Below are positions 1-12,197 of a DNA stretch of 64,000 nt, one piece after another; positions within the stretch are counted from its first letter, which is position 1, and each line of letters begins with the position of its first letter. Source of the stretch: JBFXCS01 sp050181915 (GTDB lineage Bacteria > Actinomycetota > Thermoleophilia > Miltoncostaeales > Miltoncostaeaceae). Made by a program: the position numbers and the translations under genes. Under the pieces are notes generated by a model that had not been told where the DNA came from, did no database searches, and was given only the letters and a program-made list of their open reading frames with translations. The stretch spans positions 372,001 through 436,000 of the forward strand of contig JBFXCS010000002.1 in assembly GCA_050181915.1 (NCBI GenBank), given 5' to 3'.

Positions 1-96
1 GGGCGTCGGCAGGGGACGGCCGCCCAGCAGCACCGGGCCCGCGGCCTTCAGCGCATAGGTGCCGAGGGCGAGGGCGAGGATGGCGGCCCAGCTCAT
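1..96 (-). CDS. azlD: AzlD-like branched-chain amino acid exporter subunit (5' part only)
   Basis: Only the first 32 codons lie in the window; the rest runs off the left edge. The visible start reads MSWAAILALALGTYALKAAG, a hydrophobic segment typical of the small AzlD/YgaH membrane subunit that pairs with AzlC to export branched-chain or related amino acids. Its ATG overlaps the stop of azlC (ATGA), so the two are translationally coupled. The assignment rests mainly on this context, because the fragment is too short to identify alone. Confidence 0.75.
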   Translation of the reverse strand, partial: MSWAAILALALGTYALKAAGPVLLGGRPLPTP

Positions 97-776
97 GCCC
101 GCTCCGCCGCGTGCCGCCGCAGCGCGATCCAGCCGGCGCCCGCGCCGAGCGTCGCCGCGATGATCGGCACCCCGGCGGGGGTGAGCGGCGTGAGCGCGAG
201 CGCGATGGCGGCGCCCGCGGCGGCCGCCGCGCGGTCGGCGGCGCCGCGCAGGCGGGGGGCGAGCAGCGCGACGAAGGCGGCGGGGATGACGGCGTCCAGC
301 CCCAGCGCCTCGACGTCGATGGCGCCGGTGAGCGCCCAGCCGGCGGCCGTTCCCAGGTTCCACGGCACGAAGACGGCGAGCCCGCCGGTCCAGAAGGCGC
401 GGCGGGCCAGGCGCGGGTCGTCCTGGGTGAGCGCGAGCGCGGAGGACTCGTCGATGAGCAGCTGAGACGCGACCAGCCGCCGCGGCAGCGGCCCGGCGAG
501 CACCCGCGCCAGGGGCACGCCGAACGCGACCAGGCGGGCGTTGAGCAGCAGCCCGCTCACCACCGCGGCGGCGCCGGTGCCGCCGTCGGCGGCCACGCCG
601 ACCGCGGCGAGCTGGGCCGAGCCGGCGAACACCAGCGTCGACAGAGCCACCGCCTGCGGGAGCGAGAGCCCCGCGTCGGCGGCCAGCACCCCGAACGAGA
701 GCGCGAAGGCCCCGACGGCGACCCCGATGGCGACGGCCTGCCTGATCAGGGTCGCGTACTGGTTCGATGAACGCAT
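93..776 (-). CDS. azlC: AzlC family amino acid exporter, large subunit
   Basis: A 227-aa integral membrane protein, the normal length for AzlC. Several hydrophobic helices are visible, and the conserved early region includes FALSFGVLAADAGLS followed by the STLVFAGSAQ motif. AzlC with AzlD forms an inner-membrane exporter for branched-chain amino acids or analogues. It starts at ATG and its stop overlaps azlD. The gene is divergent from an XRE-cupin regulator across a gap of under 60 bp, an arrangement often seen for azlCD, so that regulator probably controls it. The substrate cannot be read from sequence. Confidence 0.9.
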   Translation of the reverse strand: MRSSNQYATLIRQAVAIGVAVGAFALSFGVLAADAGLSLPQAVALSTLVFAGSAQLAAVGVAADGGTGAAAVVSGLLLNARLVAFGVPLARVLAGPLPRRLVASQLLIDESSALALTQDDPRLARRAFWTGGLAVFVPWNLGTAAGWALTGAIDVEALGLDAVIPAAFVALLAPRLRGAADRAAAAAGAAIALALTPLTPAGVPIIAATLGAGAGWIALRRHAAERA

Positions 777-833
777 CGTCCATTATCCTGGATCGATGCG
801 GGGCTGTCCGTCAAACCGAACGAGGTGTTCATC
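777..833. promoter_or_regulatory. Divergent control region azlC / XRE-cupin
   Basis: This short gap must hold both divergent promoters. A small palindrome, ATCC-T-GGAT, sits at 785-793 just upstream of azlC and is a plausible half of a regulator site. No convincing -35/-10 pair was found. Operator status is inference from position only. Confidence 0.3.
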
Positions 834-1406
834 ATGATGGATCGGCCGGCGGGGGGCGGCGCCGGGGACCTCGCCTCGCTGGTCGCCGCGAACGTGCGCC
901 GCCATCGGGAGCGCGCCCGGCTCTCGCTGTCGGAGCTCGCCGCGACGGCGGGGATCGGCAAGTCGACGCTCTCCCAGATCGAGGCGGGTCGCGCGAACCC
1001 GAGCATGGAGACCCTGTGGGCCGTCGCCACGGCCCTCGGCGTGCCGTTCGGGGAGATGGTGTCGCCCCACGTTCCGGCCACGCGCGTGGTGAGGGCGGGC
1101 GGCGGCACGCCCATCCGGTCGGAGGGGGTGCCCTTCCTGGTGCGGCTGCTGGCGGGCACCGGCCGCCGGGGCCCGGCCGAGATCTACCTCATCGAGGCCG
1201 AGCCCGGCGCGCGCGAGGCCGACCCCCACCCGCCCGGCGTGGTCGAGCACGTCCTGGTCACGGCCGGGCGGCTGGAGACCGGTCCCGCCGACGCGCCGGT
1301 GGTGCTGGAGGTCGGCGACCTGGCCACCTTCCCCGGCGACGTGCCGCACATCTACCGGGCGCTCGGATCGGGTACGCGCGCCGTGCTCGTGATGGACTAC
1401 CCGTGA
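834..1406 (+). CDS. XRE family regulator with C-terminal cupin domain
   Basis: A 190-aa protein with an N-terminal helix-turn-helix (about residues 10-65; LSLSELAATAGIGKSTLSQI is the recognition region) and a C-terminal cupin beta-barrel (about 105-188; histidines in the HPPGVVEHVLV stretch). HTH-cupin proteins sense small ligands, often amino acids, and control neighbouring transport or catabolic genes. ATG at 834 is chosen because GAGG precedes it by about 8 nt; an in-frame GTG lies 9 nt upstream. Its stop overlaps the next gene (TGATG), so regulator and PhzF-like enzyme form an operon opposite azlCD. Confidence 0.85.
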   Translation: MMDRPAGGGAGDLASLVAANVRRHRERARLSLSELAATAGIGKSTLSQIEAGRANPSMETLWAVATALGVPFGEMVSPHVPATRVVRAGGGTPIRSEGVPFLVRLLAGTGRRGPAEIYLIEAEPGAREADPHPPGVVEHVLVTAGRLETGPADAPVVLEVGDLATFPGDVPHIYRALGSGTRAVLVMDYP

Positions 1407-2212
1407 TGGACGGTCCGCCGATCTACCAGGTCGACGCCTTCGCCGACGCGCCCTTCGCCGGCAACCCCGCCGCCGTGGTGGTGCTGGACGGCCCGGCCGA
1501 CGCCACCTGGATGCAGTCGCTCGGGGCCGAGATGAACCTGTCGGAGACGGCCTTCGTCCACCCGGAGGGCAGCGGCTGGGCGCTGCGGTGGTTCACGCCC
1601 GCCGTGGAGGTGGCCCTCTGCGGTCACGCGACCCTGGCGAGCGCCCACGCGCTGTGGGAGGGCGGGCACGTCCCCGCCGGGCGGCCGATCGCGTTCACCA
1701 CCCTGAGCGGGGTGCTCACCGCGACCGCCGACGGGGAGTGGATCGCGCTCGACTTCCCGGCCGTGCCGCCGCGCGAGGCGCCCGCGCCCGCGGGCCTGCG
1801 GGAGGCGCTGGGGGTGGACGCCGTCTGGACCGGCGCGGCGGCGCCGAACGTGCTGGTCGAGGTCGCGACGCCCGCGGCGGTCGCCGCCGCGGCGCCCGAC
1901 TTCGCCGCGCTCCTCGCCGCCACCACCGCGAGCGGCGTGCAGGGGGTGATCCTGATGGCCGCCGGGGGCGAGCGCGGCGCCGACGTCACCTCGCGCTACT
2001 TCGCCCCGTACGCCGGCATCGACGAGGACCCCGTGACCGGCTCGGCGCACTGCGCCCTGGGTCCCCTGTGGGCCGGCCGCCTCGGCCGGGAGGACCTGGT
2101 GTGCCACCAGGCGTCGGCGCGCGGCGGGATCGTGCGGGTGGGCGTGCGCGGCGACCGGGTGCGGCTGGGCGGACGGGCGGTCACGGTGCTGGCGGGGCGG
2201 CTCGCCGTCTGA
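1406..2212 (+). CDS. PhzF family isomerase/epimerase
   Basis: A 268-aa protein of the PhzF fold (two diaminopimelate-epimerase-like halves). Family landmarks are DAFADAPFAGNPAAVVVL at the start, the NLSETAFV motif with the catalytic glutamate, CGHATLASAH, and EDPVTGSAHC in the second half. PhzF itself isomerises an intermediate of phenazine synthesis, but most homologues are uncharacterised metabolic isomerases, and no other phenazine gene is present. It is coupled to the XRE-cupin regulator by overlapping stop and start. The first in-frame ATG matching the family N-terminus is used. The substrate is unknown. Confidence 0.88.
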   Translation: MDGPPIYQVDAFADAPFAGNPAAVVVLDGPADATWMQSLGAEMNLSETAFVHPEGSGWALRWFTPAVEVALCGHATLASAHALWEGGHVPAGRPIAFTTLSGVLTATADGEWIALDFPAVPPREAPAPAGLREALGVDAVWTGAAAPNVLVEVATPAAVAAAAPDFAALLAATTASGVQGVILMAAGGERGADVTSRYFAPYAGIDEDPVTGSAHCALGPLWAGRLGREDLVCHQASARGGIVRVGVRGDRVRLGGRAVTVLAGRLAV

Positions 2213-2418
2213 CCGCGGGGGCGGTGTCGGTGGGGGTGGGGGTGGGTCGCCGGGCCCTGGGGGAGCGTCGCCCCACGGCCGCCGCCGCTGCCGCACGAAC
2301 CCCTCCGACCGATGCGCGGCGCACAACCACACCGAGACCCCGTACCCCAGGTTCAGCCGGGCCCGCTCCCCCTGCCCGACGCCCGTGCACTGGAGTTGAC
2401 CCGTGCGGCTCGGCGGCG

Positions 2419-3165
2419 CTACCGGCCCAAGGGCGGCGAGAGTGGGCAGCGCCCGGCCTTGGGGGTCGGGCCCATCTGGCAGGCGCGGAGTCGAGGGATC
2501 TCCACGCGCAGGGATGCGGCGGCGCCCCGCCCAGCGGGGGTTCCGCCTGCGATCGCCTGTTGAATCTTGGCGACCTGCTCGGGTGGGACGGAACCGGATA
2601 TCACGAACGACGGCGGACGAATGCGGCCCTCCGGGATCGTGTAGCTCAGCGGCGCACGCAGGTCGAGGCGCGGGCCGGCGGCCCCTTTCCCCGGCGCCCA
2701 GACGATCCCCCGGGGCAACGCAGGTGCGATGCGGGCGGTACGCGGCGGGCCCCCTGTCTCGATCGCCGAGATGACGAGTTGACGGACGGCGGAGGCGTAC
2801 GTTGTCCCGCGCGGGAAGAGCAGCGACGAGCGTTCCGGCGTGGTCTGGATCCGCGGCGCCCCCTTCGGCTGGTGAAGCCACGGGGCCTTCAGGTAGTTCT
2901 CCGCAGCTTGAGTAGTGGCACCGGTGGCGGGCGGCAGCGGCAGTGTGTCGCCGGACGAGGACGAGCGGACTACGGTCACGGCGACCGCCGCTCCGCCAGT
3001 CGCCACGATGAGGGCTGCCGCGAGCAGGAGGCGGAGGCGCACGACGCGCCTGCGCCTCCGCTGGGCCAACTGTCGGGCCAGGGCGACAGTCCGCTGGCGT
3101 CCTTCTGGGGGGACCTGCATGTCATCCAAGCCTGACGAGATCTGGCGCTCGAGGGGATCAGTCAC
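2419..3165 (-). CDS. Membrane partner (probable anti-sigma factor) of the adjacent ECF sigma
   Basis: A 248-aa protein: a basic cytoplasmic N-terminus of about 45 residues, one membrane helix (about 46-68, LLLAAALIVATGGAAVAVTVV), then an outer domain of about 170 residues. The GTG start overlaps the sigma gene's stop (GTGA), the classic layout for an anti-sigma factor. No zinc-binding HxxxCxxC motif is visible. The outer domain is clearly paralogous to the lipoprotein encoded divergently: both share APWLxQxxGAP, FPxGxTYxxA, AxETGxxP, APALPxxIV, PSFxxxGSxxPE and a final ACQ. The anti-sigma role is inferred from context. Confidence 0.7.
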   Translation of the reverse strand: MTDPLERQISSGLDDMQVPPEGRQRTVALARQLAQRRRRRVVRLRLLLAAALIVATGGAAVAVTVVRSSSSGDTLPLPPATGATTQAAENYLKAPWLHQPKGAPRIQTTPERSSLLFPRGTTYASAVRQLVISAIETGGPPRTARIAPALPRGIVWAPGKGAAGPRLDLRAPLSYTIPEGRIRPPSFVISGSVPPEQVAKIQQAIAGGTPAGRGAAASLRVEIPRLRACQMGPTPKAGRCPLSPPLGR

Positions 3166-3695
3166 TCGGGTTCCCCCAGCTGCTGCCGCAGGTGCGAACG
3201 ACCTCGTGACAACCTGGAATGGACGGTGCCTACTTCGATATCGAGAATCGCAGCCGTCTCCGCGGGTGTGAACCCCGCGTACAGGCGCAGAATGACGACC
3301 GCCCGCTGATCGAACGGGAGACGCTGGACGGCGGCGACAACTTCGACGCTGAGGGTCGTGCCGGCGGCGGCGGTGCGGTGCTCCGCGATGGTGTCGGGTA
3401 TCGGCGCCGGCCCATCGTGCCGCCTCCGGCGAATGATGTCGACGGCGCAGTTGGCGGCGATGCGGTGGACCCAGGGACCGAATGGGCGGGACGTGTCGAA
3501 GTCGTCGAGTCGCCGCAGGGCGCGCTCGAACGCCTCTTGCGTCGCGTCGTCCGCGTCTTCGCGATAGCCGGTGATTCCGAAGGCTACCCGCCATGCCCGG
3601 TCGTAGTGGCGTTCCACCAGTGTGGCCGCAGCGTCAGTGTCCCCGCGGCGGATCCTTCGGACGAGCAGCCCATCCGTGGCGGCACTCCCACCCAC
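3162..3695 (-). CDS. ECF-type RNA polymerase sigma factor
   Basis: A 177-aa sigma-70 family protein of extracytoplasmic-function type. Region 2 includes YREDADDATQEAFERALRRL, and region 4 includes LPFDQRAVVILRLYAGFTPA followed by IDIEVGTVHSRLSRGR-like helix-turn-helix residues. It starts at GTG and its stop overlaps the membrane partner, so the pair forms a sigma/anti-sigma operon. It diverges from a lipoprotein gene across about 29 bp carrying a palindrome. Probable targets include itself and the exported-protein genes on the other strand, which is inference. Confidence 0.92.
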   Translation of the reverse strand: MGGSAATDGLLVRRIRRGDTDAAATLVERHYDRAWRVAFGITGYREDADDATQEAFERALRRLDDFDTSRPFGPWVHRIAANCAVDIIRRRRHDGPAPIPDTIAEHRTAAAGTTLSVEVVAAVQRLPFDQRAVVILRLYAGFTPAETAAILDIEVGTVHSRLSRGRSHLRQQLGEPE

Positions 3696-3706
3696 ACGGC
3701 GAGGCT

Positions 3707-3718
3707 AGCGGTACCGCT
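3707..3718. promoter_or_regulatory. 12-bp palindrome between divergent sigma and lipoprotein genes
   Basis: AGCGGTACCGCT is a perfect palindrome in the 29-bp gap between the GTG of the sigma gene and the first ATG of the lipoprotein gene. Its position suits a shared operator. The gap is so short that the promoters must overlap it or lie inside the genes. Function is not demonstrated. Confidence 0.35.
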
Positions 3719-3724
3719 GCGGGA

Positions 3725-4366
3725 ATGCTCGGCGGGATGGAAGCGAAGCGGCCCTTCGCGCGTAGTACAGGTGTGAAACGACCTCCCGGGATCGTCGCGC
3801 TCGCCGCGGGGCTGCTAGCCCTCTCGCTCCTGCTGATTGTCGGCGCGTGCGGTGTGGATCGATCCGCAGGCGGTTCGGCCGACGTACGCTCGACCCAGGT
3901 CGGCATATCCCTGGAGGGCGCTCCGTGGCTCGACCAGAGCGATGGAGCTCCCGCTCTCGAGGGCGTCGTTCCGTGGCCGTCCCTTCGATTTCCCGCGGGC
4001 ATGACGTACGAAGACGCTCTGACCAGGCTCTTCGAAGCGGCACGCGAAACCGGCCGTACACCCGAGGAAGCTCATCTCGCGCCGGCGCTGCCGAACGAGA
4101 TCGTGCTTGTTCAGTCGGCGAGACCCGAGGACGGCATCCGCCTCTCTCTTACCGCCCCCTGGGGCTGGGCGGGGACGTCCGCGGTGATCCGAGCGCCGAG
4201 CTTCAACCTTCCGGGATCGCTGACCCCCGAAGACGTCAGGCAACGGCTCGACGATGCGAACGAGGCCGGCGAGGCCCTGCCACGAGGGGCAAGAATCGAT
4301 GTACCCGGCCTGCTCGCCTGCCAGGTCCTGAACGACCCTCCGAACTCCTTGCCGCCATGCGAGTGA
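3725..4366 (+). CDS. Lipoprotein paralogous to the anti-sigma outer domain
   Basis: A 213-aa protein with a hydrophobic signal (ALAAGLLALSLLLIVGAC) ending in a lipobox cysteine, so it is probably anchored outside the membrane. The mature part matches the outer domain of the divergently encoded anti-sigma-like protein along nearly its whole length: APWLDQSDGAP, LRFPAGMTYEDA, APALPNEIV, IRAPSF and LLACQ. ATG at 3725 or 3737 could start it; neither has a strong ribosome site. It may bind the same ligand as the anti-sigma protein or modulate it, which is inference. No wider family is recognised. Confidence 0.75.
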   Translation: MLGGMEAKRPFARSTGVKRPPGIVALAAGLLALSLLLIVGACGVDRSAGGSADVRSTQVGISLEGAPWLDQSDGAPALEGVVPWPSLRFPAGMTYEDALTRLFEAARETGRTPEEAHLAPALPNEIVLVQSARPEDGIRLSLTAPWGWAGTSAVIRAPSFNLPGSLTPEDVRQRLDDANEAGEALPRGARIDVPGLLACQVLNDPPNSLPPCE

Positions 4367-4722
4367 GTCGCTCGCTCAAGGTCCTCACCCTGCTTGTCGG
4401 CATCGTGTTTGCCGGCGTCGCACCGGGAGTGACGCCGTCTGCCCTGGCCGGTGAGGTGGACTGCCCGGTAGCTCACAGCGGGGGCTACGCCAACTGTTAT
4501 TCATGGACTAATCCGGGATCGGAGAGTGCCCGTGCGTTGAGCTCGGGGGGTCTTCCCTACCGCTTCCAGCTTTATCGACCAAGTGATGGCAGTCGGTGGG
4601 GATGGTGGGAGTGGAGCGATCTCAACTACCACGTGCTGGCGATCACGATTGCCGGTTCGGTAACAGCGCAAGTCGACAATCGCGGCCCATCCAACGCAAC
4701 GTACAAGGTGGCCATGTATTGA
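4357..4722 (+). CDS. Small exported protein of unknown family
   Basis: A 121-aa protein with an N-terminal signal peptide (MRVSRSLKVLTLLVGIVFAG, cleavage likely after the ALAG region) and a mature part of about 90 residues rich in Trp, Tyr and Ser, with two cysteines (DCPVAHSGGYANCYSW) that could form a disulfide. It overlaps the lipoprotein gene by 10 bp, so they are co-transcribed. GC and codon choice are less biased than in flanking genes, suggesting acquisition. No function is recognised; a secreted toxin, bacteriocin-like peptide or surface component are possibilities only. Confidence 0.65.
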   Translation: MRVSRSLKVLTLLVGIVFAGVAPGVTPSALAGEVDCPVAHSGGYANCYSWTNPGSESARALSSGGLPYRFQLYRPSDGSRWGWWEWSDLNYHVLAITIAGSVTAQVDNRGPSNATYKVAMY

Positions 4723-4798
4723 CACCGCCCTTCGGCGACTCGAAGAGTGTAAGGGCCACACAGGGTTCCGTCGTGTTCGAACTACTGCGGGAGTGCCC

Positions 4799-5191
4799 AT
4801 GAGAAGACGTGTCAAGCTGGTGTTCGTCGGAGTCCTGGCGTCGATCGCACTACTAGTCCCTGCCACGACCTCACTGGGTGCGGTCGTGTACTTCTGGGGG
4901 TCACATAGCTCCTTCGTGTTCGGGGGCCCGGTGGTCTCCCACAACGATGCGGGAACGTCGAACAACCAGCGCGCGAGCATGTACGCCTCCACTGTCACCA
5001 ATGCGAACACGTACTGCAGCAGCTGCGGAGTGTACGCCCACCTCTGGAACGGCAACTACGCGAGCCAGATCGGCATCGACTACGGTATCGACGAGGCGAG
5101 CTACTTCACGGGCGGCGCCTTCTACTACGGGCGCGCGCGATGCACACACAACCAAGCGTCATATGCGAACTGCACTAAGACGCGGACCTAA
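4799..5191 (+). CDS. Small exported protein, cysteine- and aromatic-rich
   Basis: A 130-aa protein with a signal peptide (RRRVKLVFVGVLASIALLVP, cleavage near TTSLGA). The mature part of about 100 residues has four cysteines (YCSSCGVY and ARCTHNQASYANC), consistent with two disulfides, and many Tyr, Phe, Asn and Ser residues. ATG at 4799 is preferred because GCGGGAG precedes it by about 6 nt; a GTG lies 6 nt upstream. It sits 76 bp after the previous small exported protein in the same moderate-GC block. The family is not recognised. Confidence 0.65.
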   Translation: MRRRVKLVFVGVLASIALLVPATTSLGAVVYFWGSHSSFVFGGPVVSHNDAGTSNNQRASMYASTVTNANTYCSSCGVYAHLWNGNYASQIGIDYGIDEASYFTGGAFYYGRARCTHNQASYANCTKTRT

Positions 5192-5205
5192 CGAGGAGTC
5201 TGCTC

Positions 5206-5805
5206 GTGAGGATCATTGACCATCCGAATGGCCGCAAGATCCTGGCCGTTGCCGTGCTCGTCGGCGGCGGTCTCGTGGCGGGAGGCAGTCTCGCGCTCAT
5301 CTCTGGAAGCGATGACGTTAGCGCCCAAGCGGCGAGCGACGCTCCCGCACTTTCGGTTCTCGAGAGAGCACCGGACAGTCCCTCTGACCAGATCCCAGTG
5401 GGCCTCGCTGATACGAACCTGATACGACCCGATACCGCGCGTCTAGCTGGAAGCGATTCGGTCGCGCGGTACTACGTGGCGCGTGGGGTGACGAACGACA
5501 TCTGCGTAGTCTTCCTCGGGGCTGCAGGAGATGTCGGGACGTCGTGCGGAGGCCGTATTGACGACAAGTCGGGCGCATCCTGGCCCGTCGGCCTCTTTCG
5601 TGGGGTCGGTGCAACTGAGCCAACGATCGCGATTGTTGTTCCCGACGGCTACTCAGCTGCTGACGGTGCTCCCGTTACGAGGAACGTGTTCGTGCAGCAC
5701 GGGGCTAGCCGTACCAGCGTTCAGTTCAAAGACGCGGGGTCGGGCGTTGCGGACGTGCCACTGGCTTCGATTCTCGCTGGCTGGAGAGCAGCGTCTTCCA
5801 ACTAG
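5206..5805 (+). CDS. Membrane-anchored or exported hypothetical protein
   Basis: A 199-aa protein starting at GTG with a good ribosome site (CGAGGAG). Residues 12-34 form one hydrophobic segment (ILAVAVLVGGGLVAGGSLAL), a signal anchor or signal peptide. A polar linker follows, then a beta-rich domain with ARYYVARGVTNDICVVFLG and GTSCGG, resembling unnamed exported actinobacterial proteins with a paired-cysteine core. It follows the cysteine-rich exported protein by 14 bp and is probably the last gene of the unit begun by the lipoprotein. Function is unknown. Confidence 0.7.
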   Translation: MRIIDHPNGRKILAVAVLVGGGLVAGGSLALISGSDDVSAQAASDAPALSVLERAPDSPSDQIPVGLADTNLIRPDTARLAGSDSVARYYVARGVTNDICVVFLGAAGDVGTSCGGRIDDKSGASWPVGLFRGVGATEPTIAIVVPDGYSAADGAPVTRNVFVQHGASRTSVQFKDAGSGVADVPLASILAGWRAASSN

Positions 5806-5991
5806 TCGGTTCGCGGGTGGCGTCCCGGTCCGTCCGTTACGGCCGGGGACGGACGCCACGCCGCGGGAATCGGCGCGGATAAGGTGCCGGGAGGTGAGGA
5901 GGCAAGCTCGCGCTGCCGGGGGCCTCTGAGGCGACGGTCCGCCGATCTCCGCCGTCACGGGGCTGTTGCCTGTTGTTCACCAGCGCCCCCC

Positions 5992-6415
5992 GGGCAGGCC
6001 TACCGCAACGGCTACCGCAGTCGCCGGCTCGGGTGGTCGACCAGCTCAAGGGCGTCGCGCCGAAGGTCGCCGGCCTGCTGGAGGAGGCCGAGGAGGACCT
6101 CCTCGCCTACATGCGCTTCCCGCGTGAGCACTGGTCGAAGATCCGAAGCACCAATCCCTTGAGCGGGTGAACCGGGAGATCGCCCGCCGCTCGGATGTGG
6201 TCGGCATCTACCCCGACGACGCCGCCTTGATCCGCCTGGCCGCCGGGGTCCTCGTCGAGATCAACGATGAGTGGCTGGTGCAGCACCGCTACATCAGCCA
6301 CGCCTCGATGGCGCTGATCCTGCCCGCTGACGGCAACGGGCCCTGCGGGCCCGTCGGCGCCGACCAGCCAGCCACGCCGGGGGCGCTGGCCGGCGCCGGA
6401 AAGTCCACCACCTAA
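5992..6415 (+). pseudogene. Decayed IS256-family (mutator-type) transposase
   Basis: Two IS256 pieces survive. The N-terminal hallmark AYRNGYRSRRLG is read near 5998-6033. A C-terminal stretch in another frame follows almost immediately (VAGLLEEAEEDLLAYMRFPR, then EHWSKIRSTNPL), so roughly the middle 250 residues, including most of the DDE core, are deleted. At about 6160 the conserved STNPLER-VNREI reads TTGAGC where TTGGAGC is expected; this single missing base shifts the frame to REIARRSDVVGIYPDDAALI and DEWLVQHRYISHASMAL. No terminal inverted repeats were identified. The remnant marks past mobility beside the lower-GC block. Confidence 0.85.
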
Positions 6416-6556
6416 CGGGACTTGACTCACCCCGCGCAACGGAGCCCCACCCCGCCGCCCAACCCTCACGCGCCTCGACCACGACAGAACACGCCCGCCC
6501 GAGGGCGACCCGAAGCCACCCCACGCGACCACACAGCGACCCCGGAACGGAGCCGG

Positions 6557-12061
<5,505 letters not shown>

Positions 12062-12197
12062 TTCGCCGAGACGGTATCCGGACGAATCGCGGCATCGCTA
12101 CGGGGCACCGCGCACCTAGGGGTACGGGGTCACTACCGACCCGCGTGCGGGGTCGACTAACGTGCCGATACGGTCAGCGGAAAGCCCGGAGAGAGCC

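Noticed and set aside
1406..2212. Phenazine biosynthesis suggested by the PhzF-like gene
   Set aside because: No other phz gene is nearby, and most PhzF-fold proteins are unrelated to phenazines. The context is an amino acid exporter and its regulator.
2225..2258. G-rich tract (repeated TGGGGG) after the PhzF gene as a possible G-quadruplex element
   Set aside because: In DNA above 70% GC such tracts are frequent by chance. It has no conserved position relative to a promoter and no partner evidence.
4799..5191. Lactococcin 972-type bacteriocin
   Set aside because: Size, export signal and aromatic content are reminiscent, but the family's conserved Tyr/His pattern is not present, and no immunity ABC genes follow.
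6336..6354. ACGGGCCC-tgc-GGGCCCGT hairpin as a terminator for the carboxylase gene
   Set aside because: It lies inside the transposase remnant about 200 bp past the carboxylase stop with no U-tract. It may be part of the old IS end and is not a convincing terminator.
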